Assembly (NCBI GenBank): GCA_004194705.1
Contig: SADC01000234.1
Span: 62,001-126,000 of the forward strand
DNA length: 64,000 nucleotides
Reading direction: 5' to 3'
Source: Ditylenchus dipsaci
Lineage: Eukaryota; Nematoda; Chromadorea; Rhabditida; Anguinidae
The position numbers were made by a program, and so were the translations under genes. Shown one piece after another: positions 22,001 through 32,290 of the stretch (within the stretch, counting starts at the first letter, position 1; the number at the start of each line of letters is the position of its first letter). Under the pieces are notes generated by a model, which was not told where the DNA came from, searched no databases, and saw only the letters and a list, made by a program, of their open reading frames with translations.

Positions 22001-23672
22001 TCAAAACTCAGAGTGTTTTTATTAGAGTTTGAAAAAGTTCCATAAAACCAGTCACCAGTCGGCTTTTTACCATAGCACTTTTTATGTTTATTTTTAGTAC
22101 TTGGAGCATGTGGTCGAGAGGCATTGTGCTAAAAGCAACTTTCCTACAAAAGAATCAAAGCAAGTGCAGGCTAGCGCGCTTGCATTCTTCCACAAGTTGG
22201 AAGCAGACAAGTTTGTAAACTATGAGCCTCAAATGGCAGGACACAAAGAGTACCAAGTGATGAAGAGCAGTAAAAATCATGATTTACATAATAAGATTGG
22301 ATTAAATTGTTTTAGGTGTTTTCGGGCAACTGGTTGGACTGTCTTTGGAGGAGGCACGACTTTTTTGAGTGGCTTGCAAGGTAAGCCATCTAATATTAAA
22401 ATGTCTAGTCAAATCAAAAATATGTTTTAGAGCTTGTCTCGTCCCTACCACTCGCAAAATATTCGAATCTTTCTCAATTTCGACATGACTTCCTTGACAA
22501 AACTTCCACTCTGTCATTCAACCGAGACGACATAGGCCCGGAGTGAGTTCGGTATTTTGACAATTAGCTGCTGACTGTGTTACAATCAGCAACCAACTGT
22601 ACTACAATCAGCAACCAACTATACTACAATCAGCAGCCTATTTTTCAAAAATCTGATTTTTGAAAGCAGTTTTTCACAATGGCATATAAAATTCTATTGT
22701 GATTTTTGAAACATGCTTTTTATTAAATTTTGCTTTAGGTGCATGCTATTGGCTGTGGAAAACAATTCGCATCATGACCGTGACACGATGACCGATTTGG
22801 TCAAACATATGACCTACCATTTAGCTCAAGTGGTAATCCTAAAGCTGCTTTCACAGTGAGTCTGGGACTTAGTGCGCGACCCGGCTTCCTTTTCGCTGTA
22901 ATTTTTTTTGATTGCGAAAAAAAATTCTGTTAGTACTATTTTGTAGCTAAGATTAAGGGCTTCAAAATGAGCCATTGAAATTAACATGTGATTTCAAAAT
23001 TTTAGACAAAAAAGCCCAGTCTGACACTGTGTCTGACACTAAATCGGACCGAGTCTCAGACTCAGACCGAGTAACTCAGACCGAGTGTCAGACTCAGTGT
23101 CAGACTGGGCATTTTCATCTGAAATTTTACGATTACATGTTAATTCTGAATGGCTCATGTTGAAGCCCTGAATCTCAGCTACAAAATGATGTTAACAGAA
23201 TTTTTTTACAATTAAGAAAAAATTAAGCGAAAAGGAAGCTGGGTCGCGCACTGAGTCCCAGACCCATTGTGAAAGCGGCTTAATTTAGAATAAAGTTGTA
23301 AATTAATTAAATTTATCTAGGAAGTCTTGCAAATCGTTTGCATTTACAAGCTTTACAATTTGGAGGCAGATCGTCTGCATAAGGTCGATGAGTTCAAAGA
23401 CAAGATCGCTAAAACAATGAAAGCTACTAGGAAATGGGTGGAAACATCACTGGTTAGTTTTTACTTTTATACCTTGCATTTAAAACGAAGAAAGTTGAAT
23501 TCAGGCACTTGATTTCCCAGCCATCTTCGTCAAGTACGCCAAGCAAGTTGCAACTGCCACAAAACTCGAAGACGAAAACGAGTACAACAGAATTGCTAAA
23601 GCAGTCAATAATCGCCTCTCCAAGCTTGGCCTACCAGAGTCGTTTAAGTTCACTTACAAAAACAAAACATAA
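19068..23672 (+). CDS. uncharacterised helical protein, ten exons
   Basis: Exons: 19068-19232, 21331-21414, 21485-21619, 21666-21794, 22098-22269, 22316-22380, 22431-22542, 22739-22832, 23321-23452 and 23505-23672 (TAA). All junctions fit GT-AG, some with weak donors, and phases agree throughout except one point. Exon 6 begins SVFGQLVGLSLEEARLF and must end in another frame (SGLQ, joining ELVSSLPLAKYS). A single missing T in the T6 run at 22361-22366 explains this. The product would be about 435 residues, rich in Lys/Glu/Asp and Leu, with no signal peptide or clear membrane segment. It starts MADVVSLTDKWVEIVNVGKG and ends KLGLPESFKFTYKNKT. TTTTTAG lies five bases before the ATG, suitable as a trans-splice or intron acceptor. 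I recognise no family or function. Introns 1, 2 and 4 and the 3' flank carry the same foldback family. Confidence 0.8.
20002..20207 (+). repeat. 76-bp tandem repeat, about 2.7 copies
   Basis: TTGTCGAGCG recurs at 20031, 20107 and 20183, exactly 76 bp apart. Each unit also holds a diverged half-copy (TTGCCGCGCGACAAAAACGG), so the unit itself arose by duplication. It is intronic in the unknown gene. Confidence 0.85.
20341..20630. repeat. AGATCTGAC foldback family, half copy
   Basis: Contains TTTAGAATGGCCCATTGCAT and AGTGAGATCTGACGAAAATT, words shared with 21004-21306, 21853-22045 and 24900-25050. Only one orientation is seen clearly. Confidence 0.6.
20680..20863. mobile_element. hAT-type MITE with GCATCGCAA word cloud
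   Basis: Inverted ends TAGTGCTGCG / CGCAGCACTA with an exact 8-bp duplication ATAATTTT (20672-20679 and 20864-20871). The 184-bp body is almost nothing but ACATCGCATCGCA words. It lies in intron 1 of the unknown gene. Confidence 0.9.
21004..21306. repeat. AGATCTGAC foldback family, full palindrome
   Basis: Left CAGATCTCACTTCTTAATAG..GCAATCTGCCATTCTGAAT and right AAATGGCTGATTGCCTACTA..GAGCTCATATCTC are inverted copies. They are separated by an AT-rich centre with GAAATTCTGCTTTTTCAG. It lies just upstream of exon 2. Confidence 0.75.
21853..22045. repeat. AGATCTGAC foldback family copy in intron 4
   Basis: Holds CAGATATCATCTTTTAGTAG and GCAATCGGCCATTCTGAATC, then a shortened opposite arm ending TTATTAGAGTTTGAAAAAG. 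Confidence 0.65.
22840..23282. mobile_element. 443-bp foldback MITE with TCTGACACTG word cloud
   Basis: Left TAAAGCTGCTTTCACAGTGA and right CCATTGTGAAAGCGGCTTA begin long inverted arms, including GTGCGCGACCC / GGGTCGCGCAC and CTTCAAAATGAGCC / GGCTCATGTTGAAG. The centre 23017-23108 repeats GTCTGACACTG/CAGTGTCAGAC words. It lies in the intron after exon 8; no target duplication is evident. Confidence 0.82.
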
Positions 23673-23689
23673 TAGTTAATTTTCTGGAT

Positions 23690-24575
23690 CCACTTTTTTT
23701 TAAATTTTCAAGTTTCATAACAAAACTTGAAAATTGATGGGAATTTTTTTTAGATCTTAACCCTAGTAGGTAAATGCCGCTCTCTTCGGTTTGAATAAAA
23801 TATATTTGACCAACAATAGATTTGCCCAAAAATTATTTGACCAAAATTGTTTGACCAAAAATTATTTTGCACGTGAAGCTTCAATATTTCTTGCTGCTTT
23901 TATTTTTTGACCCGTTTTTTATTGTCATTTGTATTTTTGACTTATATGTTTTAGACCTACTTTCTTTCGCTGAGCACGATGCGCTCATTGAAAAATTAAA
24001 ATTTTCAGCAAAATAAAAAGATATGTCCATTTTTAGTCAATTTTACCCTCTATTACACTCAAAATCGGCATATCTTTTTGTTTTATTGACATTTTTAATT
24101 TTTTGCCGCTATTCCATTGTAGCTTTTTTGGGGGGGGGTCGGTACAATGGAATAGTACTAATTTTTTGATAAACGTGAGAAAGTAGGTCTAGGACATATC
24201 AGTCATAATACAAATGACAATAAAAAACGCGTCAAAAAATAGATGCAGCAAGAAATATCGAATCAGCCCTTTCAAAATAATTTTAGGCAAATCTGTTGTT
24301 GGTCAAATAATTTTTTGTCAATTCGAAGATAGCAGTAAATGCAAATTTTAAATCGATCTCAAAAAGCATAATTTTAAAATTGGTTTTAAAAAAAATTACG
24401 ACATTTTTTCATATTTAAGACAAAATTTTAAATATTTTTTAATGTGTGAAAACTTTTTTTCAAACACCAATTCTGAAATTCTGCTTTTTCAGATCGATTC
24501 GGAATATACATTTATATATACATTTACCTACTAGGGCTTGAGATCTAAAAAATTCCCATCAAATTTTCAATCTTA
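23690..24575. mobile_element. AGATCTTA foldback, with a second foldback nested inside
   Basis: Outer arms: 23700-23790 (CAAAACTTGAAAATTGATGG, CCCTAGTAGGTAAATG) and 24490-24575 (CATTTACCTACTAGGG, CCCATCAAATTTTCAA). Inner arms, about 23803-24000 and 24170-24330, share GACCTACTTTC / GAAAGTAGGTC and ATTGTCATTTGTA / TACAAATGACAAT. It begins directly after the stop codon of the unknown gene. Confidence 0.75.
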
Positions 24576-24586
24576 ATTATGAAACT

Positions 24587-24780
24587 TTAAAAATTAAAAA
24601 AGTGTATCCAGTTGCAATTCAGTCCAAAATCGAACCACATTTTTGCAGCTACCACTTCCAAGTGCTTGTCAGTCAAGCAGATGATGAACTTCAGACCACT
24701 CATTTGGCACACAATGAAGCCCGCAATTTCGCTGTCAGAGAGCACAAAGGGCTTAATATTTTGTAACACGCTTTCATGAA
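24587..24780 (-). CDS. possible coding fragment, minus strand
   Basis: About 60 codons are open on the minus strand, including KPFVLSDSEIAGFIVCQMSG and CLTDKHLEVVAAKMWFDF, with a stop in flanking AT-rich DNA. Composition is coding-like. A distant look of a nuclear-receptor ligand-domain helix is not enough to assign a family. The plus strand is also partly open, so even the strand is uncertain. Confidence 0.3.
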
Positions 24781-24899
24781 ATGGAGAAGAGACTTGTCAT
24801 CCCTGGCACTAAGCACTTTGACAAACACAAAAAAGGGATAGAAAAAATATTGCAGTTAGTTTTTTATATGGCTGCCAACCGATTGGATACATTTTTATG

Positions 24900-25060
24900 G
24901 AAAATTTTCAAATTTTGATGATAAACATCAAGTTTTAGTGGGAATTTTTGTCAGATCTCACTTCCAAGTAGGCAATCGGCCATTCTAAATCGATCTGGAG
25001 AAGCAGAATTTCAAAATTGGTTTTAAAAAAAGTGATGAATTATTTGAGACTTGTGCCAAA
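24900..25060. repeat. AGATCTGAC foldback family, half copy
   Basis: GTCAGATCTCACTTCCAAGT and GCAATCGGCCATTCTAAATC match the copies at 21004 and 21853. A faint opposite arm (GAAGTAAGATCTGGCAAAC) appears at 25440. Confidence 0.6.
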
Positions 25061-25579
25061 AAATTTGGACAACGTTTTACTCAAATATCTAACTTTTTTT
25101 CAAAAATTAAAATAGGCTTTTAAAAAAAGTTTTGGTTCTCTTGCTTTTTCTGCATTTTTTGACCGTTTTTATAGTCAAAAATGTTTTTTTTAAAATTTCT
25201 TTATTTTATTAATTTTTATAAAAAGTATGTTTTGAATTTTTAAAAAAAACATTATAAAAATGTAAAAAATGTTAATTTTTTTTCATTTTTATGTATATTT
25301 ATATTTTTGAATAAAATTTGAATTTTGAAGAAAATTCCGATAAAAATAATATTTTCTATTAACTTTTTGAAATTTTAAGAAAATTTCAATTAAGTTTCCA
25401 TTTAAAAAATCCTCTAAAAACCCTATTGAAATTTTACTAGGAAGTAAGATCTGGCAAACAATTTCCATCAAAACTTATAGGTTTTCAATGAAGTTTGAAA
25501 AAATTCGTAAAAAAGTGTATCGAATCGATTGTTGGTCTGTTTGGTATAAAAACTAAAAACAAAATTTATGTTTAGCACA

Positions 25580-25829
25580 GACACTGTTGGCCAAATGGAT
25601 GAAAGGACAAACAAAATTATTCGGGAGCTGAGTGAAAACCCGATTCCAGATTGGTTTTATGCAAAAGGAATTGTCGAAGCAGGAATGCCCTTCTACTACT
25701 CAATATTGCTCATGCGGCGACAGAACTATTTTTGGTTCGACCCATTAAATCCTTCCCCTATCATTGTTGGTCTTTCTGTCACTAGTGCTCCACATCTGGA
25801 CAAAAAAAACCCTTTGGAGATTGGTGAGT
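25580..25829 (+). CDS. internal exon of an unrecognised gene
   Basis: A TTTATGTTTAG acceptor precedes an open frame (TDTVGQMDERTNKIIRELSE, IPDWFYAKGIVEAGMPFYYS, FWFDPLNPSPIIVGLSV) that ends at a GTGAGT donor near 25825. Composition is clearly coding. No neighbouring exon could be joined with confidence. It may be a downstream gene or a remnant; no family recognised. Confidence 0.45.
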
Positions 25830-26149
25830 CCGAGCACGCCTATCAAACAGCTAGCGTTTCTTCATCGCCCAGTTGGACCATTTCCATTCAATTGTTCACT
25901 GTTTATTGTTTTATTTGAAACTTCTTTGTTCGCTTTGTAGCTTAAAAAAAACGCCGGAAACTGAGAATTTTATATGAGGTATACCTATATAAAGCATTTA
26001 TTAACATATTTAAGTTTCTCACCCTGAAATATAAACTGCATTTTATCATATTCCTTGCAATGTGGAGTGTGCTGGTCTTGGGCGCGAAGCGGCCAACTTT
26101 TGGCTGGCGGCCAACTTTTGGCAAGCCTCTATAAACCTATAAACTGATA

Positions 26150-26970
26150 AACTGAAAGATAAACCTATAAACTGAAAGCCATTGAAAGTATAAAATCTCT
26201 CTTTCTGGTCAAATTCGAAAAGTTTTTTAGTTTCCCGCAGTATTTATTTGAATTGCTCAACAGTCATATACTGTTTATTTTTGACTTTTTTCAAAGACCG
26301 TGTTACACTTATAATTGTTAACGGTCCATAAAATTAAAAAAACAGTAACCAATGAAATTTTCTTAAACTTAAAAAAATCACCAGTGAAAAACAGCAAGAA
26401 GCCAGGAAGAGAACTTTAAGTTTACTTCTTCGAACATTGAAGTCCATATCCAACTATATAGATCTAAACTCTGAGTCTACCCAAATTAAACAACACAAAA
26501 AGTGCTGGTTCAGAAGGAGATAAGTTCTGTTTTTTTGTTCAAGGTGAAATGAACACCTTTTTGTTTATTATCACCTCCATCGGTTAAGGTCACTGTGGTG
26601 TGGGCAATAAAAAGACACACTTTTTACTAGTCTCTAATGACAGATGTGGTTGGAGAATTTAATCACTAATGGCATCAAATTCAAAAAAAAGTTTCAATTT
26701 CCTTGTGGACCTGTAATTTGTTTGAAACAATTTGACTGTGTCCTAATTTTACTGGTTGTTGGGAAAAAGGTCTACTTTTTTGTTGGTTGTTGTGTTTGTG
26801 TGTGTAGCCAGTGGTATGGTTAATTGCAATTAAATTCTGTGATGAGCTGTTTTGGTGTCAATTTAAAACTATTTCAGCAGGAGCTCAATCAATGAAAGGA
26901 GTGTAATAAAAAATAAATTCGTTCCTACCATTTTTTTAACTAAAAACATCAGTTGGTGTAAAGAAAAAAT
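26150..26970 (+). repeat. dispersed repeat copy B
   Basis: Closely matches the two outer parts of 9880-11833 in the same orientation and lacks the two MITEs found there. Small indels only, by eye. Confidence 0.82.
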
Positions 26971-27074
26971 GATTTAGTTAACTGATATCTATTTTTTAAC
27001 CTACAAGGCACCTTTCGTGGGTGACCTTTTTGGACCCTTAAGACCCTGGAGTATTTTTATTATAAATTATTGTA

Positions 27075-28865
27075 GGGCATCCGGCAGGGCGAGGAAAATG
27101 TCGCTTAATGAACAATGTCGCCCGGAGGAAACTTTTCTAGCCCAATTGAGCTAGTTCTTGCAGGATCAGTTAAAATAACCGAGAAGAAATGTTCCTGAAT
27201 AATCAGATTGATGTGTAATCAAAAATTGGACCAACAAAATTTTCCTTTGGGCGACATTGTCCATTGAAAACGGGCAATGTCCGAGCTTCGGCAGGGCGAT
27301 ATCTGCGCACAAATATTTGCGGGTACAGCTTTAGCAGACTACCGTTTGTAGCAAGACTTTTGCAGAGCAACATTTGCAGAACGACTCAAGCAGAAAGAAA
27401 TAAGCTGTATGGATTTTCAGATGCGATGTTTACGGAAAAAACATTTGCATCACTACATTAGCGTCAGGACATTTACAGACCGACATTTGCGGAAACACAT
27501 AAAACCCATATGCCATAGCATTAGTTTTGAAAAATATGAATTTTCACGTTGGCTTTTCACGACTAATAAAACAAAAAAAACTGTTTAACTATGAAAGTGG
27601 GTTTAAAAATTTGTTTGACTCAAACTCTGAAGGATAAGCTTTTTGATGCCGATTCCACAAATGTTCCACCGCAAATGTCGGTCTGTAAATGTCCTTCCGC
27701 TAATGTCGCTCCTCAAATGTTGAGCCTCGTTATTGAATCTAAAACTCGTAGTCAAATTCAAAATATTGAAGTTTTTAAAAAATTTTGTTTCGAGAAGAAT
27801 TTGAAAATAGCTTATATTTAAACAAGGTTAATATGCAATCGACCGTTCCAATTTACCGTATTTCCTGTAATAGGAGCACCGGTGCGCTTATTTTTCGATC
27901 TACCGCTAGGGGTGCGCTTATTAGAGCAGGTGCGCTTATTGGAGCGGGTGCGCTTGTTTTTCAACACAGCTAAAACCTTAGTAAACACCAGTGAAGCTAA
28001 CAAATTTATTGCAATTCTATAACAGCTAAAATGCTCAAACAATCAAACATCAAACTCCGATGATTTGTCGCTCAAGTAACCGTTTTCACTACCTTGCTCA
28101 ACATCCATTTCTTTGATGGCTGACACATCTTCCATAGCTGATCGCTCCACTGCTAGTTCGTAACGCCCCTCCGGAATAGGCCCATGTTCTTTGAAGCAGG
28201 CGACCAATTCCTGACAAGATCAAATACTGGTATAAAGGTGATAAAGAAAAATAAAAAGTTGAAGAAAATTTACTTTATTTGATGGAGCTTTGATTCTTTT
28301 TTACCCACTTTATCACCCTTTGCGATCCACTACGAATTTTTTGCTCGCCGTATGGTTTGAGAAGTCTTGCGCATGCTTGACCACTTTCAGCTTGAGTTCG
28401 GCAGTATAAGGCTTTAGTTTTCTCGGCGTTTGACTTGTTCATTCTCGTCTTCAGATCCGCTTCCGTAGTTAGCGATGAAATCTCTTTGATGCTGTAATTT
28501 GAATATTACAATAAAAGAAAGAGTACAAGGAAACATTGGGACCGTTCCAAAAAAAACGTAACTCTTTCTCAGACAAAGCTTGTGAACAACGCAGAAATTT
28601 TTTTGAGATAATTTTGAATACAAATTGAGCTTTTTTGTAATTTTTTTTATAAAATTGCAGTTTTCACCTTTTTCAAAAAATTAGGGGGTGCGCTTATTAG
28701 AGTGGGTCGTTTATTTTTCAATCTGCTGCTAGGGGTGCGCTTATTAGAGCAGGTGCGCTTATTAGAGCGGGTGCTCCTACTAGAGGAAATACGGTAGTTC
28801 CAGAATTTGGCTTTTTCACAGCTGGAACGCCAAAAATAGAATTCCGCGGAATGTCCGCCTTGCCG
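27075..28865. repeat. composite element with CGGCAGGGCG ends and AAATGTC words
   Basis: GGCATCCGGCAGGGCG near 27078 and CGCCTTGCCGAAGTATCC near 28856 are imperfect inverted ends. ACATTTGCGG/CCGCAAATGT-type words fill 27250-27730. A further CGGCAGGGCGATATC lies at 27289. The pogo remnant is nested within. Limits are approximate. Confidence 0.5.
27854..28796 (-). mobile_element. decayed pogo/Tigger-type DNA transposon
   Basis: Ends TACCGTATTTCCT and AGGAAATACGGTA, with TA at both outer edges, fit pogo insertions; GTTCCA also lies just outside both ends. On the minus strand about 28480-28330 reads KPYTAELKLKVVKHAQDFSN and HTASKKFVVDRKG, an N-terminal helix-turn-helix like that of pogo/Tigger-type proteins. 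About 28215-28060 reads QELVACFKEHGPIPEGRYEL and ends in a stop. The catalytic DDE middle is absent and frames are broken. Subterminal repeats of GGTGCGCTTATTAGAGC are present. Confidence 0.75.
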
Positions 28866-29144
28866 AAGTATCCTTAATCCCTGTATAAAGCCTTGCTTTT
28901 ATTTATTATGATGGCATTGAGATCAGTGTTGGATCGGTCATCTTTTCACATCCCTCTGTGCTCTCTACCAAATTGTGTGTGTGGAATAGGTGACGTGCAT
29001 TTTAGCAGCCTTTAAGAGTCTTGTGCCTGACTGCTTTGTTTAGATGCATGGTGTTGGACTATCTCATGCTCTATAGCCCATCTATGCATTAATTGATTGA
29101 ACAACAGATATTCCTCACAGTTCTCCTCTTCACATTAGAGAACT

Positions 29145-29370
29145 TACGCCACTGAAAAAATCAATGTTCAAAAAAATCAGTGGTGGCATACAGATGTTGA
29201 CATCAGCTTTCTTATAGTTATATTTTAGCAAATTTTTGAAATTTATGTATATTTTACTATATCTAAGGTTGTCGAGCGCTCGAAGTTTTCCAGTTGAGAG
29301 CTTGATTCGATATCCGAAATTAGAAAACTTTCGAGCGCTCGATTCGAAATTAAGCCCTATAATACAGTTT
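29145..29370 (+). repeat. duplicated block B (upstream segment only)
   Basis: Third copy of the segment found at 14105-14210 and 30825-30950 (CCACTGAAAAAATCAATGTT, TGACATCAGCTTTCTTAT, TTTTAGCAAATTTTTGAAAT), running into a TTGTCGAG element. Confidence 0.7.
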
Positions 29371-29614
29371 TTTATAAAAATTAATTAAAACCGTCTGGAA
29401 TCGAGTACACATGGTCAATCACAGGGTTTGAGTTCCCTTAAGTTCCAAACAATGACTTTTTTCAAAGTTTAAAACCATAATTTAAAATTTTTTTCGAGCG
29501 TTCGCTTTTCGAAAGCATAATTCGTATTTTTTTCGAGCGCTCATGATTCCAAATTTTTGTTCGAATTTTAAAAATTTTCAAAGTTTGAAATCGAGCGCTC
29601 AATTCGACAACCCT
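29266..29614. mobile_element. TTGTCGAGC foldback element
   Basis: Ends AGGTTGTCGAGCGCTCGAAG and GAGCGCTCAATTCGACAACCCT are inverted. CGAGCGCTCG-type words recur inside. Relatives lie at about 14453, 30945-31075 and 33298-33945. Confidence 0.7.
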
Positions 29615-30084
29615 AATTATAACGGAAAATAAGTTTTTTGGCGCAAAATTTTATTTTGCCTGTTTTTCTCTAAAAAATTTATCTTTTTCACAGGATTTTA
29701 ACACCATCAGGTAACCCTGCAATTTCACTTTCTGATGAAGTTTTTATTATTGCATTATCTCACAAAAATGTAAAACAATAAGGTTAAAGCGAAAGAAGTG
29801 ATGTAAATCTCGGAAAATCCGGACCCGCACCTGCACTGGTGCCGCATCCGGTGCCGTTACACCACTGGGATAAAGCAAGTTAGAACAATAATTTGATTCA
29901 GACTTTGACTTTATTGTTTCACAGGTTTGTGAGATGAAGCGATGATAAATAATACTACATCAGAAAGTAGAGTCGCAGGGCTACCTGATGGTGTTAAAAT
30001 CTAATTTGTTAAAATCTTAAACACACAAATTTAATTCAACAAACTAATTCCAATTTATAACAAAAACTGTTAGACTTTTGGGCG

Positions 30085-30498
30085 CTACCGGAGTATAGCA
30101 CCCCCCCCCCCCCAATGAATTTTTTCTAAAATAATTTCCAAACACCCTATATCGACCTAAAATTACCTAAAAAGATCAAAAAGACATTTTTTTGAGTTCT
30201 AATCAATAAAAAATTGAGTTTTGGGACCACCCCAAAAATACCTATTTTGACCGTTATTGAAGGGATTTAGGGCTGTATTTGGGTGGAAATCGACCAAAAA
30301 GGGCCAATTTTGAATAAAAAGGATGTTGAACATAGTTTTGAATACTGGGGCCTACCGCATAAATAAACTCTGGTATGCATGCTTTGTCATGCATCCAGAG
30401 TCACTTTCGAGTGATTTGTGTCTAAGGTATGTGGGTGTGCGCATCTCAACTCCAAGCCCCCAAGCCCCGAAGGGGGCGCAGGGGCTTGGTTGGTTAGA
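30085..30498 (-). mobile_element. dispersed hairpin repeat, second copy
   Basis: Reverse complement relative of 15705-16030: CTACCGGAGTATAGCACC, a long C tract, AACACCCTATATCGACCTAA, and at the far end GGGGGCGCAGGGGCTTGG with TTGGTTAGAGAT. The stem is altered here (AAGCCCCGAAGGGGG). Confidence 0.7.
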
Positions 30499-30505
30499 GA
30501 TAGCT

Positions 30506-30761
30506 TACTGTATTTCCTCTAATAAGCGCTCACATGCTCTAATAAGCGCCCACCTCTAACTTTTAGGACCTCTGTCTCAGCCCAGAGCAAATATTTTGCT
30601 AATCTGTTTCTTGCGTTTTCTTAACTCCCGCGATCTCTACTGATTCCGCGTTTTAGATTTTGATTGAGCACTCAATATTTTCGAGATCGGCCCCAAAATT
30701 TTCAGATTTTTGGGGCTTGAAAAATAAGCGCCCATGAGCTCTAATTAGAAGAAATACGGTA
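30506..30761. mobile_element. pogo-type MITE
   Basis: TACTGTATTTCCTCTAATAA at the left and TTAGAAGAAATACGGTA at the right form the inverted ends, each bounded by TA. Subterminal AATAAGCGCCCA words point inward. 256 bp, no coding capacity. Confidence 0.8.
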
Positions 30762-30824
30762 TCTATGCATTGATCAATTGGAGAAAATATATATTTCTCA
30801 CATTTCTTCTCTTCACATTAAAGA

Positions 30825-32290
30825 ACTTACCCCACTGAAAAAATCATTGTTAAAAAAATTACTGGTGGCATACAGCTGATGACATTAACTTTCTCATTGC
30901 TATATTTTAGCAAATTTTCAAAATTCATGTGTATTTTATTATAGCTGGGGCTGTCCAGCGCTCGAAATTTTCGATTCGATCGCTCGTTATTCGAAAGCAT
31001 AATTTAAAATTTTCGCTCGAAATTTGAAAATTTTCGAAGGAAAATTTTGAAATGGAGCGCTCGATTCGACAGTCTAAATTTTAACTAAAAGCAGTTGTTC
31101 CATAAGCTGCCTCTTAATATTGTATTATTTTTTTTTAACAAAAATTGTTATTTTTTTTAGATTTTGACCAAAACTAAATAAAAGATATTTTCTTTCGTTC
31201 GTCACTTATTAAGAGGTGAATAAGTAGAGTTTCTAAGTTATTTCACCTATAAAATTTTGTTGATCCGAGCTTGTTATTCAGTTTAGGAGCTTATCAATGA
31301 ATATTTATTCTATTGTTCTATTACTTCTTGTTGCTTGCTTCAATTGCACAACTTTGGCAACCGGTCAATATATAATAAAGCCACTTTTTGCTTCAAACGG
31401 TCATGCTTTTGGATATCATCTTGGAAAAATTCTGGAAGGATCAATAAAATATGAAACTTCACAATATGAAATTCATATTACAAACTTAGTGGTGGACCCG
31501 AAACATAAATCCCAGGAAATAGCGACTAGATTGTTAGAACACTTGATCGAGGAAGCTAAAAAGGGAAATTTGCTCAAAATAACGGTAGAAGAAAAACTGG
31601 TCAATTTATTTATAACAGCTTTTCAATTGACTGGCTTTGTAGAGCAAGCTCCAGCAGAACACTCTTCTAAAATATGGTCGTTTGTTTTCTATAACATAAG
31701 TAAATTTGGAGAAAACAAAGATGAAATAAATAAACAAATAAATTCAATGTTGGGTATGGAGCTGTCCCCTTATACAGGCCATGGGTTTGGATGTTATGTA
31801 CCTGGCGGACCGAATTTAGCTGGTTTTATTATTTACGATTTGGAAAAGGAAATATTTGCTACCTCATCAGACCGCCGAAAAAATCCTATAAGAATTTATT
31901 TGGCTCATTTGCAAACAGAATTAAAAGAAAAGACGCAGAAAACATTCAAATATAGTTGATGGAGCATTTTCTCAGTCATGTAAATAAGGAAAATCAGGGC
32001 AAAAAGGCAACTATAACTGTTGATGTCGATGCTAATGATTCTTATTTGAAAAAGTTGTATGAAAAATGTGGATTCAGACATGCAAATCACGAGGGAAAGG
32101 TGGTACCAGAATACCCGCGTGGACAAGTGATACAAGTAGGAGATACGGAAAAAAAGTTCTTCTATAGAATGGAGAAAAAATTTAATGAAGAGGAAGGCAG
32201 TGGTTCTAAGTTTTGCGTACATGTTGTCTAGTCTTTTTTGATTACTATCTTTTTTTTTCAAATAAAACTGCAATATTACTGAAAAACTTA
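30825..32290 (+). repeat. duplicated block C (upstream region plus GNAT gene)
   Basis: Best-preserved copy of the block also seen at 14105-16670. It includes the upstream segment, a TTGTCGAG-type insertion remnant at 30945-31075, and the GNAT gene with its AATAAA at 32261-32266. Confidence 0.8.
31297..32231 (+). CDS. secreted tandem GNAT-like acetyltransferase, with a frame break
   Basis: ATG 31297 opens a hydrophobic signal peptide (IYSIVLLLLVACFNC). Domain 1 includes VVDPKHKSQEIATRLLEHLI, which resembles the acetyl-CoA-binding motif A of GNAT N-acetyltransferases, although the usual R/Q-x-x-G-x-A glycine appears replaced. A middle YTGHGFGCYVPGGPNLAGF section follows. Frame 1 stops at 31957-31959. 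Frame 2 continues without a gap as LMEHFLSHVNKE and YLKKLYEKCGF (GNAT motif B) to TAG at 32231. One extra T in AGTTGATGG would join them. The same arrangement exists in the duplicate at 15.5 kb. It could be an assembly error, inherited damage, or genuine recoding. Catalytic activity is doubtful given the degenerate motif. TTTAG lies 14 bases upstream of the ATG. Confidence 0.75.
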
